Shown: in pieces, positions 8,394 to 16,265 of the stretch
Numbering within the stretch: position 1 is the first letter of the stretch
Layout: every line of letters begins with the position of its first letter
From: an uncultured Mycoplasmatota bacterium
Lineage (GTDB): Bacteria; Bacillota_I; Bacilli_A; RF39; UBA660
NCBI GenBank assembly: GCA_946490195.1
Contig: CAMLWN010000008.1
Location: 1-38,163, forward strand
DNA length: 38,163 bases
Direction of reading: 5' to 3'
Translations under genes and position numbers: made by a program
Notes under the pieces: model-generated
Told to the model about the DNA's origin: nothing
The model's database searches: none
The model's input: the letters and a program-made list of their open reading frames with translations, nothing else

Positions 8394-8406
8394 TTTATCC
8401 CCCACT

Positions 8407-8682
8407 TTAATATCCATTAAGTTTAGCAACCAGATAAATGATACTTAATATAATTAATAATACCACATAAGGAACTAAAGATATATCATTTTCTGAAACA
8501 TTTTTTCCTTCATCATAAATTTTTTGTTTTTCATACCAATTACGAGAATAAGTTTCTGAAAAATTTTCACATTGATTATTTGTAGTATTAACATATTTTT
8601 TACAAAAAGCACACTTATAAATTCCATCTTTCTTTTTATCTTTCAACTGTAAAAATTCACAGTCAGAACAGTACTTAGCCAT
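8407..8682 (-). CDS. Small zinc-ribbon protein with C-terminal membrane helix
   Basis: A 91-aa protein of unknown function. The N-terminal half has CSDC (5-8), CAFC (about 24-27) and a further cysteine (about 39), suggesting one zinc ribbon. The C-terminal 25 residues form a single hydrophobic helix (VPYVVLLIILSIIYLV) ending in KLNGY, so the zinc domain is probably cytoplasmic and tail-anchored. It is the first gene of a three-gene unit with merR and the VirD4-like gene. It could be a membrane receptor for the soluble ATPase, but that is inference only. ATG 8682 follows a GGGAG site. Confidence 0.7.
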   Translation of the reverse strand: MAKYCSDCEFLQLKDKKKDGIYKCAFCKKYVNTTNNQCENFSETYSRNWYEKQKIYDEGKNVSENDISLVPYVVLLIILSIIYLVAKLNGY

Positions 8683-8706
8683 TCAGTTCACTCTCCCTTA
8701 AAAGTA

Positions 8707-8737
8707 ATTAAATCATTACAGTTAAGTGGAGAGTCAA
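8707..8737 (-). promoter_or_regulatory. MerR-type promoter (19-base spacer) of the zinc-ribbon/merR unit
   Basis: On the minus strand TTGACT (8737-8732) and TTTAAT (8712-8707) are separated by 19 bases, the over-long spacing characteristic of promoters twisted open by MerR-family activators. The left half of the spacer, CTCTCCAC, looks like common MerR operators; the right half is degenerate. Autoregulation is inferred. Confidence 0.6.
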
Positions 8738-8766
8738 GTGAATACAAAGGTTATACAAATTTTCCG

Positions 8767-8807
8767 AGAAAAAAAGACAATTCTTGACAAATTATCTTAT
8801 TCTTTTC
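8767..8807 (-). repeat. 41-bp direct repeat, copy 2 (ung 3' end and terminator)
   Basis: Identical to 6908-6948. This copy covers the last codons of ung and its terminator (9-bp stem, seven-base loop, T7 on the minus strand). It is presumably the original copy, because its 5' part is coding sequence of ung. Confidence 0.92.
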
Positions 8808-9462
8808 TTCCCCAATCAATTTCTTTTAAACCATCTTTTTTTAAAAATTCATTCGTTTTAGAAAAGGGTCTACTTCCAAAAAATCCATACCTTGCTGAAA
8901 AAGGACTAGGATGAGGAGACATAATAATATGATGTATCGGATTGGTAATAAGTTTTGCTTTTTCTTTGGCAAAATTTCCCCACAGAATAAAAACAACAGG
9001 GGTATCTTTTTGATTCACTAATTTAATAATATAATCGGTAAATAACTCCCAACCAAGTTTCCTATGAGAAGCCGGTGTATCTTTAACAACAGTTAAAACA
9101 GCATTTAAAAGTAAAACACCTTCTTTAGCCCAGCCCGTTAAATCTCCATCACTCCGAGGTGGAATACCTAAATCATCATAAAGTTCTTTATAGATATTTT
9201 GTAAAGAAGGAGGAACTTTTACACCTTTTTGAACAGAAAAAGATAGTCCATGTGCTTCCCCTACACCATGGTACGGATCTTGTCCCATAATCACAACTTT
9301 AACGTTATGATAAGGAGTTAATTTTAAAGCTTCAAAAATATGATCATGAGGAGGAAAAATTGTTTTCGTTGCATATTCATGATTTACTATATCCATAAAT
9401 TTATGAAAGCCAGGACTTTCCCAAATAATTTTTAATTTTTCATCCCAATCATTTCCAATCAT
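8797..9462 (-). CDS. ung: Uracil-DNA glycosylase
   Basis: Removes uracil from DNA as the first step of base-excision repair. The 221-aa protein is a full-length family 1 UDG. Motif 1 GQDPYHG contains the water-activating Asp62. Further motifs are VLLLNAVLTV, VFILWGNFAK and HPSPFSA with the catalytic histidine in the minor-groove loop, followed by GFFGSRPFSKTN. ATG 9462 lies about eight bases after GAGGT. Its last codons lie inside the 41-bp direct repeat, so ung marks the edge of the inserted module. The upstream 146-bp gap has unexplained repeats. Confidence 0.97.
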   Translation of the reverse strand: MIGNDWDEKLKIIWESPGFHKFMDIVNHEYATKTIFPPHDHIFEALKLTPYHNVKVVIMGQDPYHGVGEAHGLSFSVQKGVKVPPSLQNIYKELYDDLGIPPRSDGDLTGWAKEGVLLLNAVLTVVKDTPASHRKLGWELFTDYIIKLVNQKDTPVVFILWGNFAKEKAKLITNPIHHIIMSPHPSPFSARYGFFGSRPFSKTNEFLKKDGLKEIDWGRKE

Positions 9463-9512
9463 TACGACTACCTCACATTTCTATAAATAATTTAACATAA
9501 AGTCGATCACAA

Positions 9513-9586
9513 TTCCAAAACTATTTATTTTTTAAAAGTTTTGGAAATATTTTTCCAGAACCATAGAATTCTAAAAAGTTTTGGAA
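9513..9586. repeat. Three copies of a 10-bp AGTTTTGGAA box
   Basis: TTCCAAAACT at 9513-9522 is inverted relative to AGTTTTGGAA at 9537-9546 and 9577-9586. The first two can form a 10-bp hairpin with a 14-base loop; the last two are spaced exactly 40 bases. The boxes occupy the gap between rlmH and ung. No poly-T tail follows on either strand, so this is not an obvious terminator; it may be a protein-binding region. Confidence 0.55.
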
Positions 9587-9608
9587 AAAATAAAATATTT
9601 CATCCATC

Positions 9609-10046
9609 TTATTTATGATAACTTTCATTATTTAAAATCTTAAAACTTCGATAAATTTGTTCTAATAAAATTCCGCGAAATAATCCATGAGGAAAAGTAA
9701 ACTTAGAAAAAGATAAAGCTAAATTTGCTCTTTTTTTAACATCATCATGCAACCCCAAAGAACTCCCAATAACAAAGGTAATTGTAGAATAATTCAAAAA
9801 AAGTTCATCAATCTTCTTAGCCAAATCTTCACTAGACATTACACTTCCTAAAATTTCTAAAGTAATTACATAATCACGAGGAGAAATAAAAGGCAACAAA
9901 TGTTCCTTTTCCTTTTCTAAATTATCCTCATCCTTAACTTCAATAATTTCTATTTTATGATATTTAGATATTCTTTTTTCATAATCCATAATCATTTCTT
10001 TTAAATAATTTTCTTTTATTTTACCGACACACAAAATCTTTATCAT
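9609..10046 (-). CDS. rlmH: 23S rRNA pseudouridine-1915 N3-methyltransferase RlmH
   Basis: A SPOUT-class methyltransferase that modifies pseudouridine 1915 in helix 69 of 23S rRNA on assembled ribosomes. The 145-aa protein is somewhat shorter than the usual ~159 aa but keeps the start (MIKILCVGKIKE), the SAM-binding knot segment FVIGSSLGL (most relatives read GGS.G), the FPHGLFRGILLEQIYR segment and the YHK C-terminus. The start lies inside the 3' end of walJ (26-base overlap), so the two are translationally coupled. AAGGTG serves as ribosome site. It is the last gene of the M23-walJ-rlmH unit. Confidence 0.95.
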   Translation of the reverse strand: MIKILCVGKIKENYLKEMIMDYEKRISKYHKIEIIEVKDEDNLEKEKEHLLPFISPRDYVITLEILGSVMSSEDLAKKIDELFLNYSTITFVIGSSLGLHDDVKKRANLALSFSKFTFPHGLFRGILLEQIYRSFKILNNESYHK

Positions 10047-10803
10047 CGCACACCTTCGTTACTTCGTTTTGCTTAGCACACACAACATCAGAAAAACTCA
10101 TCTCATATTCTTTAAAAGTTTGAAAAAAAGTTTCTAAAGCTTTTTCTTCAGTATTATTATGTTTTGATAAATGCATTAAAATAATTTTCCTTGTATTTTC
10201 ACCAATCAATTTTGTTAAATAAAAACTACTATCTTTATTAGATAAATGTCCTAAAGTTCCTAATACCCGTTGCTTAAGCCATTTAGGATAAGGTCCTTCC
10301 ATAAGCATTTCAATATCATGATTGCTTTCAATCAAATAATAATTTTTATCTTTCAAAAGGGAAAAATATTTTCGATTTAAATACCCGGTATCTGTAAGAT
10401 ATACCAACGATTCCTGACCATCAGACAGAATAAAGTTTCTAGAATCCGTTACATCATGACTTGTTCGAATTGTTTGAACACGAATAGAATCAATATAAAA
10501 ATCATCATCATAAATAACAACATTTTCATAATTTTTTAAAAAATCTAAATCATAGAACATTTTCTCAGTCACATAAACCTTAGGATGAAATTTTTTCAAA
10601 AAAACTTTTAAAGCACTCACATGATCATCATGAGTATGACTAATTAAAATTGCATCTATATTTGTAGGTTCTTCCTGGATTTCTAAAATTTTTTCTTTAA
10701 TATATTTAGCGTTTTTTCCAATATCAATTAATATTTTTACATTGCCAGATGAAAAGAAGGTAGAATTACCTTCACTTCCACTAGCCAAAACAACAGCTTT
10801 CAT
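10021..10803 (-). CDS. walJ: MBL-fold hydrolase WalJ/YycJ (VicX)
   Basis: A 260-aa metallo-beta-lactamase-fold protein of the WalJ/YycJ family. In Bacilli it is encoded with the WalRK two-component system and has been linked to coordinating division and replication or to DNA repair. The metal site shows as HTHDDH (56-61), a later SHD and YLTDTGY, with a C-terminal LMHLSKHNN. The N-terminal ASGSEGNS is typical of the subgroup. It overlaps the M23 gene by ATGA at 10800-10803 and rlmH at its 3' end, so all three are coupled. WalRK, YycH and YycI are not in this window. The walJ-rlmH proximity matches other Bacilli. Confidence 0.9.
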   Translation of the reverse strand: MKAVVLASGSEGNSTFFSSGNVKILIDIGKNAKYIKEKILEIQEEPTNIDAILISHTHDDHVSALKVFLKKFHPKVYVTEKMFYDLDFLKNYENVVIYDDDFYIDSIRVQTIRTSHDVTDSRNFILSDGQESLVYLTDTGYLNRKYFSLLKDKNYYLIESNHDIEMLMEGPYPKWLKQRVLGTLGHLSNKDSSFYLTKLIGENTRKIILMHLSKHNNTEEKALETFFQTFKEYEMSFSDVVCAKQNEVTKVCDDKDFVCR

Positions 10804-12326
10804 CTAAATAAACTCCATGGACTATACCACGTACCACCGTGTAATGGATCTCCTCTTGAAAATCCAAAATGCAAGTGGGCTCCGGTCGAAGAACCACTAC
10901 TACCCATATGACCAATCTGTTGTCCTTTTGAAACGCGATCTCCAACAGAAACCATTAAATCAGTTGTAATATGAGAATACAAAGTATAAAAATTATTCGC
11001 ATGTTGAACAACAATGTAATTACCATAACTCATACCACACATACTTCCATACCAACCAATATTAGCACATGTAGCATTCGTAGCAACAACAGTTCCATCT
11101 TGAGCCGCATAAATTGGTGAACCAAAACCAGTACCAGATATATCTAACGCATTATGGAAATCTCCCCAACGCCACTCATAATCTGTAGTAATAATATATG
11201 GAGTAAGAGTCGGCCAAGCCCAAGTCATACCTGTATCAATATAATTACCATGTGCACTTCCAATATTATAATTATATGAAGGTCCAACCGATGTGATTTC
11301 TTCCACAGATTCTCTTATAGTAACACTGCTAATTACATTCGCGTCTTGTCCACGTTCACCATTTATAATTCGAACCTCTTGAGTAATTCGCTCTAATCCA
11401 GTGACACCTGCTTGTGTAACTTTACTATCTCCTCGCGCCATATTGTAATCAACCACAGTTGATTTCGTAAATGCTTGCTCAACATCCTCAGTAATACGAA
11501 CCTCCTGATATAAAGTCAAAATAGGATTAATAATTCCATTAGATAAAGTATCTCCAATAGCTAAAACAGCATTTTCTCCACGATATTTTGGATTAGCTAT
11601 CAAAAGCTCTCGAACATTTAGTTTACTAGCTTCAGCAATACTAGCTAAAGTATCTCCTTTTTGAACAATATAACTTTGAGTAGGTTCAGTTGTTCCATAA
11701 AGTAAATATTGAGTAAGTTCATCAGCATCTGTAAAAATTTTATCGTGAACAGAAACATAAGCACTTTTAATCGTAACAGTTTCTTCAAATTCCATATGAT
11801 TGATATAAGAACCTACATCTGTAATTTCTTCCTGTGTATTATGAATGTAAGCCTGATAATCCGCTTCATCAACAAAAGTAGTAATAAAATTATGTTCAGC
11901 CTCATAATAAATATCATCATCTAAAACTTGAATCGTAGTAACTTTTTCCTCCTCGTTTTCTGTAGCTGGAGAAGTAATTGTTATTAAATATCCTTGTATA
12001 GTAAAATCACTTTTTTCTTTAATTTTTTCATAAACTTCATTAGCAGATGTAATATCTTCATCATAAGTCACATACTCTAAAATATTAAAACCATTAGGAG
12101 GATACACCTGGTCTACTTTATAAGTATCTTTGATATCTTGTTGCTCTTCGTTAATTAAATTCAAAAGTTCATCTTGATCTTGTATCAATCCAAGTTTCTC
12201 ACCATCTAAATACACTTGATAAACATTTTGGGGAGTAGCATTTTTATTTGGAAAACCAATCCAAACAAAAAGAATGACAAAAAAAATCGTAACTATTCCT
12301 AAAAGTATTTTATCTTTAGTTTTCAT
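10800..12326 (-). CDS. M23 metallopeptidase with LysM and G5 domains
   Basis: A cell-wall endopeptidase or hydrolase activator, membrane-anchored with its body outside. From ATG 12326 it is 508 aa: a TM anchor (about 8-26), a region with no domain I recognise, LysM (YIVQKGDTLASIAEASKLN) for glycan binding, G5 (ARGDSKVTQAGVTG onward, about 75 residues), and a C-terminal M23 domain with HNALDISG and HLHFG zinc ligands. The catalytic residues are intact. The start has AAAGGAG six bases upstream; an earlier ATG (12350) falls in the promoter -10. The extended -10 TGgTATAAT follows the terminator of the upstream gene. Coupled by ATGA to walJ. Confidence 0.9.
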   Translation of the reverse strand: MKTKDKILLGIVTIFFVILFVWIGFPNKNATPQNVYQVYLDGEKLGLIQDQDELLNLINEEQQDIKDTYKVDQVYPPNGFNILEYVTYDEDITSANEVYEKIKEKSDFTIQGYLITITSPATENEEEKVTTIQVLDDDIYYEAEHNFITTFVDEADYQAYIHNTQEEITDVGSYINHMEFEETVTIKSAYVSVHDKIFTDADELTQYLLYGTTEPTQSYIVQKGDTLASIAEASKLNVRELLIANPKYRGENAVLAIGDTLSNGIINPILTLYQEVRITEDVEQAFTKSTVVDYNMARGDSKVTQAGVTGLERITQEVRIINGERGQDANVISSVTIRESVEEITSVGPSYNYNIGSAHGNYIDTGMTWAWPTLTPYIITTDYEWRWGDFHNALDISGTGFGSPIYAAQDGTVVATNATCANIGWYGSMCGMSYGNYIVVQHANNFYTLYSHITTDLMVSVGDRVSKGQQIGHMGSSGSSTGAHLHFGFSRGDPLHGGTWYSPWSLFR

Positions 12327-12349
12327 AAGCACTCCTTTTAACATTTTCA

Positions 12350-12358
12350 ATTATACCA
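12350..12358 (-). promoter_or_regulatory. Extended -10 promoter of the M23-walJ-rlmH unit
   Basis: TGgTATAAT on the minus strand, directly after the T tract of the preceding terminator; no -35 is needed. The predicted leader is only a few bases before the AAAGGAG site. Confidence 0.6.
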
Positions 12359-12359
12359 T

Positions 12360-12388
12360 AAAAAAGAAAGTTCGTAAAATGAACTTTC
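12360..12388 (-). terminator. Terminator of the rplI-dnaB unit
   Basis: On the minus strand GAAAGTTC, a seven-base loop and GAACTTTC are followed by TTTTTT. It lies two bases after the stop codon of the unknown third gene. Confidence 0.88.
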
Positions 12389-12390
12389 AA

Positions 12391-13245
12391 CTATTTCAAA
12401 GTCAACTTTCGAACAAAAGGTTCACCCTTTAAAGCCAAATATTCATCTTTCTGAAAAGAAGTATTCGCAATTTTTCGAATTTTTCTTAACTCTTGCTCAG
12501 ACACAATATTCGTATAAGCATTTGCATATTGAATTTGGCCATCATATATTCCTCTTACAATCGCATAACTTGCATTTTTTAAAAATACATCAGCCATCAA
12601 AGCATTTTCCATTTGTATTTTTTCTCGAAAAGAAAAAGGACTATCAAAAAAAGCTTCTCCAAAAGTTTTTTGATCTAAAAATTTTTTATATTGAACATCC
12701 CCATCAGATAATAATTCTAAGCCTGCATCTTTTCTTAAATACTTACCATAAATCAAAGAATAAACTTGATTAGGATTTGTTCCATAAATATGTAACTCTT
12801 TTGTACTTCGAGATTCGATCTCATCTCTTAATGCTAATTCAAAAGCAAGACGTCTCATTAATTCAAGACCATTCTTACTTAATTTTTTTTCATAATCAGA
12901 CAGATCTATATCAAAAGGATATACCAAATTTAATTTGTCTGAATGACTAGACCCCCAAACAATATTTCTACCAAAATACTTTTCATGATATAAACCTTCA
13001 GAAATATCAACTTCAGGATTTAAAGAACCTCTAGCTTTACAAATATCTTGAAAAAGCTCTTGAAATTCAGGATTTTCATAATAAAAATATAACTTTCTTT
13101 TTAAATCAGATTCACGTACTTGATATACACCATTATTAGTCAAATAAGAAAACAATACTCTAACAAAATCCTCTTCTGTAAATTTTTTCTCTTTTGATAA
13201 GCACGTATTTATTTTCATCTCTTCATGTAAATCAATTTTACTCAT
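12391..13245 (-). CDS. Unknown protein encoded downstream of dnaB
   Basis: A 284-aa soluble protein I do not recognise. It has no signal peptide, TM segment or cysteine motif. It is rich in charged residues and aromatics, with a conserved-looking central stretch FGRNIVWGSSHSDKLN and a helical C-terminus (SEQELRKIRKIAN). ATG 13245 follows GGGAGG at a good distance. The gene starts 21 bases after dnaB and ends at a strong terminator, so it is the last gene of rplI-dnaB. The position suggests a replication- or growth-linked role, but the sequence itself gives no function. Confidence 0.6.
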   Translation of the reverse strand: MSKIDLHEEMKINTCLSKEKKFTEEDFVRVLFSYLTNNGVYQVRESDLKRKLYFYYENPEFQELFQDICKARGSLNPEVDISEGLYHEKYFGRNIVWGSSHSDKLNLVYPFDIDLSDYEKKLSKNGLELMRRLAFELALRDEIESRSTKELHIYGTNPNQVYSLIYGKYLRKDAGLELLSDGDVQYKKFLDQKTFGEAFFDSPFSFREKIQMENALMADVFLKNASYAIVRGIYDGQIQYANAYTNIVSEQELRKIRKIANTSFQKDEYLALKGEPFVRKLTLK

Positions 13246-13266
13246 AATAACCTCCCTAAATTTTCC

Positions 13267-14610
13267 TTATATTTCTTCCATTGGTGAATATGGTTTAAAA
13301 CAACTTTTATTCAACTCAAATAAAATTTGAAATAAACCAGTACTACCACGACGATGCTTAGCAATAATTACATCAACGGGCACGATATTACTTTTATTCT
13401 CAGCTGTTTTGGTTTCAAAATAATCTTGACGATTCAAAAATAATACCAAATCAGCATCTTGTTCAATTGAACCAGATTCACGAAGGTCAGCAAGTCTTGG
13501 TTGATTAGACTCCCGTCTTTCAGCATTACGTGACAACTGTGCAAGGGCAATAACAGGAACCTTTAATTCCATAGCCATCGTTTTAAAAGCACGAGATATC
13601 TCAGAAACTTCGACTTGTCTAGACTCTACTCGACCTCCAGTTGTAACAAGCTGCAAATAATCGATAACAACCAAAGCAAGACCTTTAGGACTAGAGGCAA
13701 GACGTCGACATTTCGCCTTAATTTCAGGAGCTGTTACAGATGCATCATCTTCAATATAAATATTCGTATCGGCAAGCTCACTCATGGCCTCTGTATACCG
13801 TTTCCAATCATTATCGTTTAACATTCCTGTTTTTAATTTCTCGCCTTCAATCTGCCCAACAGAACTAATCATTCGATTAACTAGTTGTTCAGCACTCATC
13901 TCCAAATTAAAAATAGCAACAGCTTTATCCGTACTCATCGCAGCATTTGTCGCAATATTTAAAGCAAAAGCTGTTTTTCCCATACCAGGACGAGCTGCAA
14001 GAATAATAAGTTCACCCTCATGTAACCCAGCAGTTGCTTTATCCAAATCCTTAAAACCAGTTGTAATACCTGTTACGACACTTTTATTTTTGCTCATTCT
14101 CTCTAAATTTTCATGAGCTTCACGTAAAGCTTCAGTAATAGGTTTAAATTCACTCGTCTTACGTGTACGAATAACATTTAAAAGTTTTTGTTCAGAAGTA
14201 TCAAGCAAAGTAGTTAAATTTTCTTCCTCATCATACGCATCTGTAACAATATTTGTAGCGGTATCTATAAGCCTTCTTCTGGTAGCCTTGTCCTTAACAA
14301 TATCCATGTAATAATCCAAGTTTGCACTAGTCGCAACAGAATCAATAATCTCACTTAAATATTCAATTCCACCAATAGCATTCAAATTTTTTTGCTTATC
14401 CAACTCATTTTTCACAGTTGTAATATCAATAGGCGTATTGCTTTTATATAATGAAACCAATGCTGAAAAGATTTTTTTATGAGCATCACTAAAAAACATA
14501 TCTTCCGTTAAATTTTCCATAATTTTTTCCATTGCATATGGATTTAAAAAAGTTACACCTAAAACACTCATTTCAGCTTCTAAATTTTGAGGCATTACTC
14601 TTGATGCCAT
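13267..14610 (-). CDS. dnaB: Replicative DNA helicase DnaB
   Basis: The hexameric 5'-3' helicase of the replication fork (called DnaC in Bacillus). The 447-aa protein has an N-terminal primase-interaction domain (PQNLEAEMSVLG onward, about 1-150) and a RecA-like C-terminal domain with Walker A AARPGMGKTAFALN, then FNLEMS, Walker B LVVIDYLQL and the QLSRNAERR and DADLVLFLNR motifs. I chose ATG 14610, five to six bases after AGGTGAT; a GTG at 14619 lies inside that site. It follows rplI without a gap. No intein is present and the length is normal. Confidence 0.97.
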   Translation of the reverse strand: MASRVMPQNLEAEMSVLGVTFLNPYAMEKIMENLTEDMFFSDAHKKIFSALVSLYKSNTPIDITTVKNELDKQKNLNAIGGIEYLSEIIDSVATSANLDYYMDIVKDKATRRRLIDTATNIVTDAYDEEENLTTLLDTSEQKLLNVIRTRKTSEFKPITEALREAHENLERMSKNKSVVTGITTGFKDLDKATAGLHEGELIILAARPGMGKTAFALNIATNAAMSTDKAVAIFNLEMSAEQLVNRMISSVGQIEGEKLKTGMLNDNDWKRYTEAMSELADTNIYIEDDASVTAPEIKAKCRRLASSPKGLALVVIDYLQLVTTGGRVESRQVEVSEISRAFKTMAMELKVPVIALAQLSRNAERRESNQPRLADLRESGSIEQDADLVLFLNRQDYFETKTAENKSNIVPVDVIIAKHRRGSTGLFQILFELNKSCFKPYSPMEEI

Positions 14611-14619
14611 AATAATCAC

Positions 14620-15060
14620 CTACTTCTTTAAAACAACTTTTAAAGGAAAAATAACTCTTTTATGAAGTTCAATAGTAACTTCATGAGTTCCTAACGAATC
14701 AATCGGATGATCCAACTTTATACATTTTTTATCAATAGAAAATCCCATTTTCTTTAATTCATCACTTATTTGTTTTGTTGAAATCACTCCAAAAACCTTA
14801 TCCTCTTTTCCGGTTTTCACTTGAAAAACAATTTGTTTTTTTTCTAATTCTTTTTGAATATTTTGAAAATCTTTAACTCGATCTTCCTCTTCTAAATGTC
14901 TTTCTAGTAAAGAACGATCTAAAACTTCTTTACTTTTTTTCGTTTCAGGAACAGCCAAACCATTTTTAATTAAATAATTTGTTGCATACCCATCACTTAC
15001 ATTAATGATATCATCTTTTTTTCCTTGACCTTTAACATCTTTTAATAAAATAACTTTCAT
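14620..15060 (-). CDS. rplI: 50S ribosomal protein L9
   Basis: A large-subunit protein binding 23S rRNA domain V. The 146-aa product has the N-terminal RNA-binding domain with the L9 signature ([15 protein letters not shown], then [18 protein letters not shown]), a long connecting helix rich in Lys/Glu, and a C-terminal domain ending in [12 protein letters not shown] 15060 is set by GGAGGT seven to eight bases upstream; an in-frame ATG at 15075 lies upstream of that site. The stop codon abuts the dnaB ribosome site, so the two are coupled. It has its own extended -10 promoter. Confidence 0.96.
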   Translation of the reverse strand: MKVILLKDVKGQGKKDDIINVSDGYATNYLIKNGLAVPETKKSKEVLDRSLLERHLEEEDRVKDFQNIQKELEKKQIVFQVKTGKEDKVFGVISTKQISDELKKMGFSIDKKCIKLDHPIDSLGTHEVTIELHKRVIFPLKVVLKK

Positions 15061-15086
15061 TAAAAAGACCTCCAATCACAGTACTT

Positions 15087-15095
15087 ATTATATCA
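15087..15095 (-). promoter_or_regulatory. Extended -10 promoter of rplI-dnaB
   Basis: TGaTATAAT on the minus strand, 27 bases before the rplI start codon, in the gap after the HipA-like gene. Confidence 0.6.
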
Positions 15096-15116
15096 AAAAT
15101 ATTTTAGAAATAAATG

Positions 15117-15980
15117 CTATTTTTTTAAAAAACGCTTTTCATACATTTTCAACATGTTATCTATCTGAGCAATATATTCATCATAACAAATATGACGTAT
15201 AGTATTAGGATGAAGCTTTTTTCCTAAAGACTTCTCAATATCATTTAAAACCTCAGTCTTAGTAGGTATGAGCACAAAAAGTTCTTTAAACAATTCATAA
15301 TACTTTGGTATTGATTCTTCCAACACTTCAATTGGTTTACGTCTTTTTCTAGAATCATGCTCATAATTCTCCAAAGCAACAACATAACGAGTTGAATTTA
15401 AATCCAAGCAAAAACTTCCGTCAAAATCAAAAAAAGGAGCTAAATGAAAAGAAGAATCCTTTAAAACAATAAGGTTACGATAATGCATATCATAATCTCC
15501 TAGTAAAAACTGACAAAAAAACAATTTCACAATATCTTGCATAAGAGAAGAAACAATCACTTCATTATTTAAATCATTTCTAAAAAAATAACATAAAGCT
15601 TGATAAATATCTTCCAAATTATATAAATCAAAAGATTTTTGAATATAGGATTTATGCTTTCGTTTTAAAACAACTTCTAAAAAATACTTATCTAAAATAT
15701 TTTTTAAAGAAAACTCTTTTAAATGATGAGGATTATAACTTGTAGAAACAATTCCTTTGTAGCTTTGATATCTAGCCATATCAAGCGATACAGTTGGTAT
15801 TTCTAAAGCACGCAAAACATAAGTACAAAATAACTGAGAAATAGCTAAAGATTCCGAACAATCTTTAAAATATAATTCCTGACCTTTATAAAATTTTAAA
15901 ATTTCTCCGCCCTTATCTCTAGGAATATGTTGTGCGACTCTTAAAGAATCCAAAATTATATACCCATCTTCTCGTTCCAA
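15117..15980 (-). CDS. HipA-like protein kinase-fold protein
   Basis: A 287-aa protein with the catalytic core of HipA/CtkA-type Ser/Thr kinases. LLGDYDMHYRNL matches the catalytic-loop pattern (Asp, then His and Asn), and LAPFFDFDGSF matches the Mg2+-binding 'DfD' segment. A lysine-bearing N-terminal lobe is plausible (YKGQELYFKDC), but no glycine-rich loop is clear. No HipB-like HTH antitoxin gene lies next to it, unlike classical hipBA. The gene sits between the rpsR terminator and the rplI promoter, interrupting the usual ribosomal-replication order. A TTG start at 15980 fits AGGTGAT five bases upstream; GTG 15989 lies inside that site. Target unknown; kinase activity is inferred. Confidence 0.65.
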   Translation of the reverse strand: MEREDGYIILDSLRVAQHIPRDKGGEILKFYKGQELYFKDCSESLAISQLFCTYVLRALEIPTVSLDMARYQSYKGIVSTSYNPHHLKEFSLKNILDKYFLEVVLKRKHKSYIQKSFDLYNLEDIYQALCYFFRNDLNNEVIVSSLMQDIVKLFFCQFLLGDYDMHYRNLIVLKDSSFHLAPFFDFDGSFCLDLNSTRYVVALENYEHDSRKRRKPIEVLEESIPKYYELFKELFVLIPTKTEVLNDIEKSLGKKLHPNTIRHICYDEYIAQIDNMLKMYEKRFLKK

Positions 15981-15997
15981 AAAAATCACCTATAAAA

Positions 15998-16006
15998 AGT
16001 ATAACA
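15998..16006 (-). promoter_or_regulatory. Extended -10 promoter of the HipA-like gene
   Basis: TGtTATACT on the minus strand, directly continuing from the T tract of the rpsR terminator; the leader would be only about ten bases. Confidence 0.45.
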
Positions 16007-16032
16007 AAAAAAGATACTTTTTAACAAGTATC
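16006..16032 (-). terminator. Terminator of rpsF-ssb-rpsR
   Basis: On the minus strand GATACTT, a six-base loop and AAGTATC are followed by T7. It abuts the rpsR stop codon. Confidence 0.88.
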
Positions 16033-16248
16033 CTATTTAACATATGGAATTAAAGCCATAAATCTTGCATATTTAATTTGTTCAGCAATATGTCTTTGAT
16101 GTTTTGCACATGCACCAGTCATACGTCTTGGTAAAATTTTACCTTTTTCGCTAATATATTTATTAATAATCATAACATCTTTATAATCAACACTTTTTCC
16201 AGCACACATTTGACATATTTTTTTCTTTTTTCTTCTAAATTCAGCCAT
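16033..16248 (-). CDS. rpsR: 30S ribosomal protein S18 (zinc-binding type)
   Basis: A small-subunit protein that forms a heterodimer with S6 on 16S rRNA. The 71-aa sequence has the family core DYKDVMIINKYISEKGK, then ILPRRMTG and the end MALIPYV. It retains CQMC near the N-terminus (Cys12, Cys15) and GACAKHQRH, a C-x2-C plus C-x2-H set suggesting the zinc-binding C+ form, where some Bacilli have lost the ligands. It is third in the rpsF-ssb-rpsR operon and is followed by the operon terminator. Confidence 0.97.
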   Translation of the reverse strand: MAEFRRKKKKICQMCAGKSVDYKDVMIINKYISEKGKILPRRMTGACAKHQRHIAEQIKYARFMALIPYVK

Positions 16249-16265
16249 TTATATAATCTCCTTTC

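Noticed and set aside
6908-8807. CRISPR-like or transposon interpretation of the 41-bp repeats
   Set aside because: There are only two copies 1.86 kb apart with no terminal inverted repeats or transposase; direct repeats from integration or recombination fit better.
13784-14116. 110-codon ORF antisense to dnaB
   Set aside because: Shadow of a conserved gene with no supporting signals.
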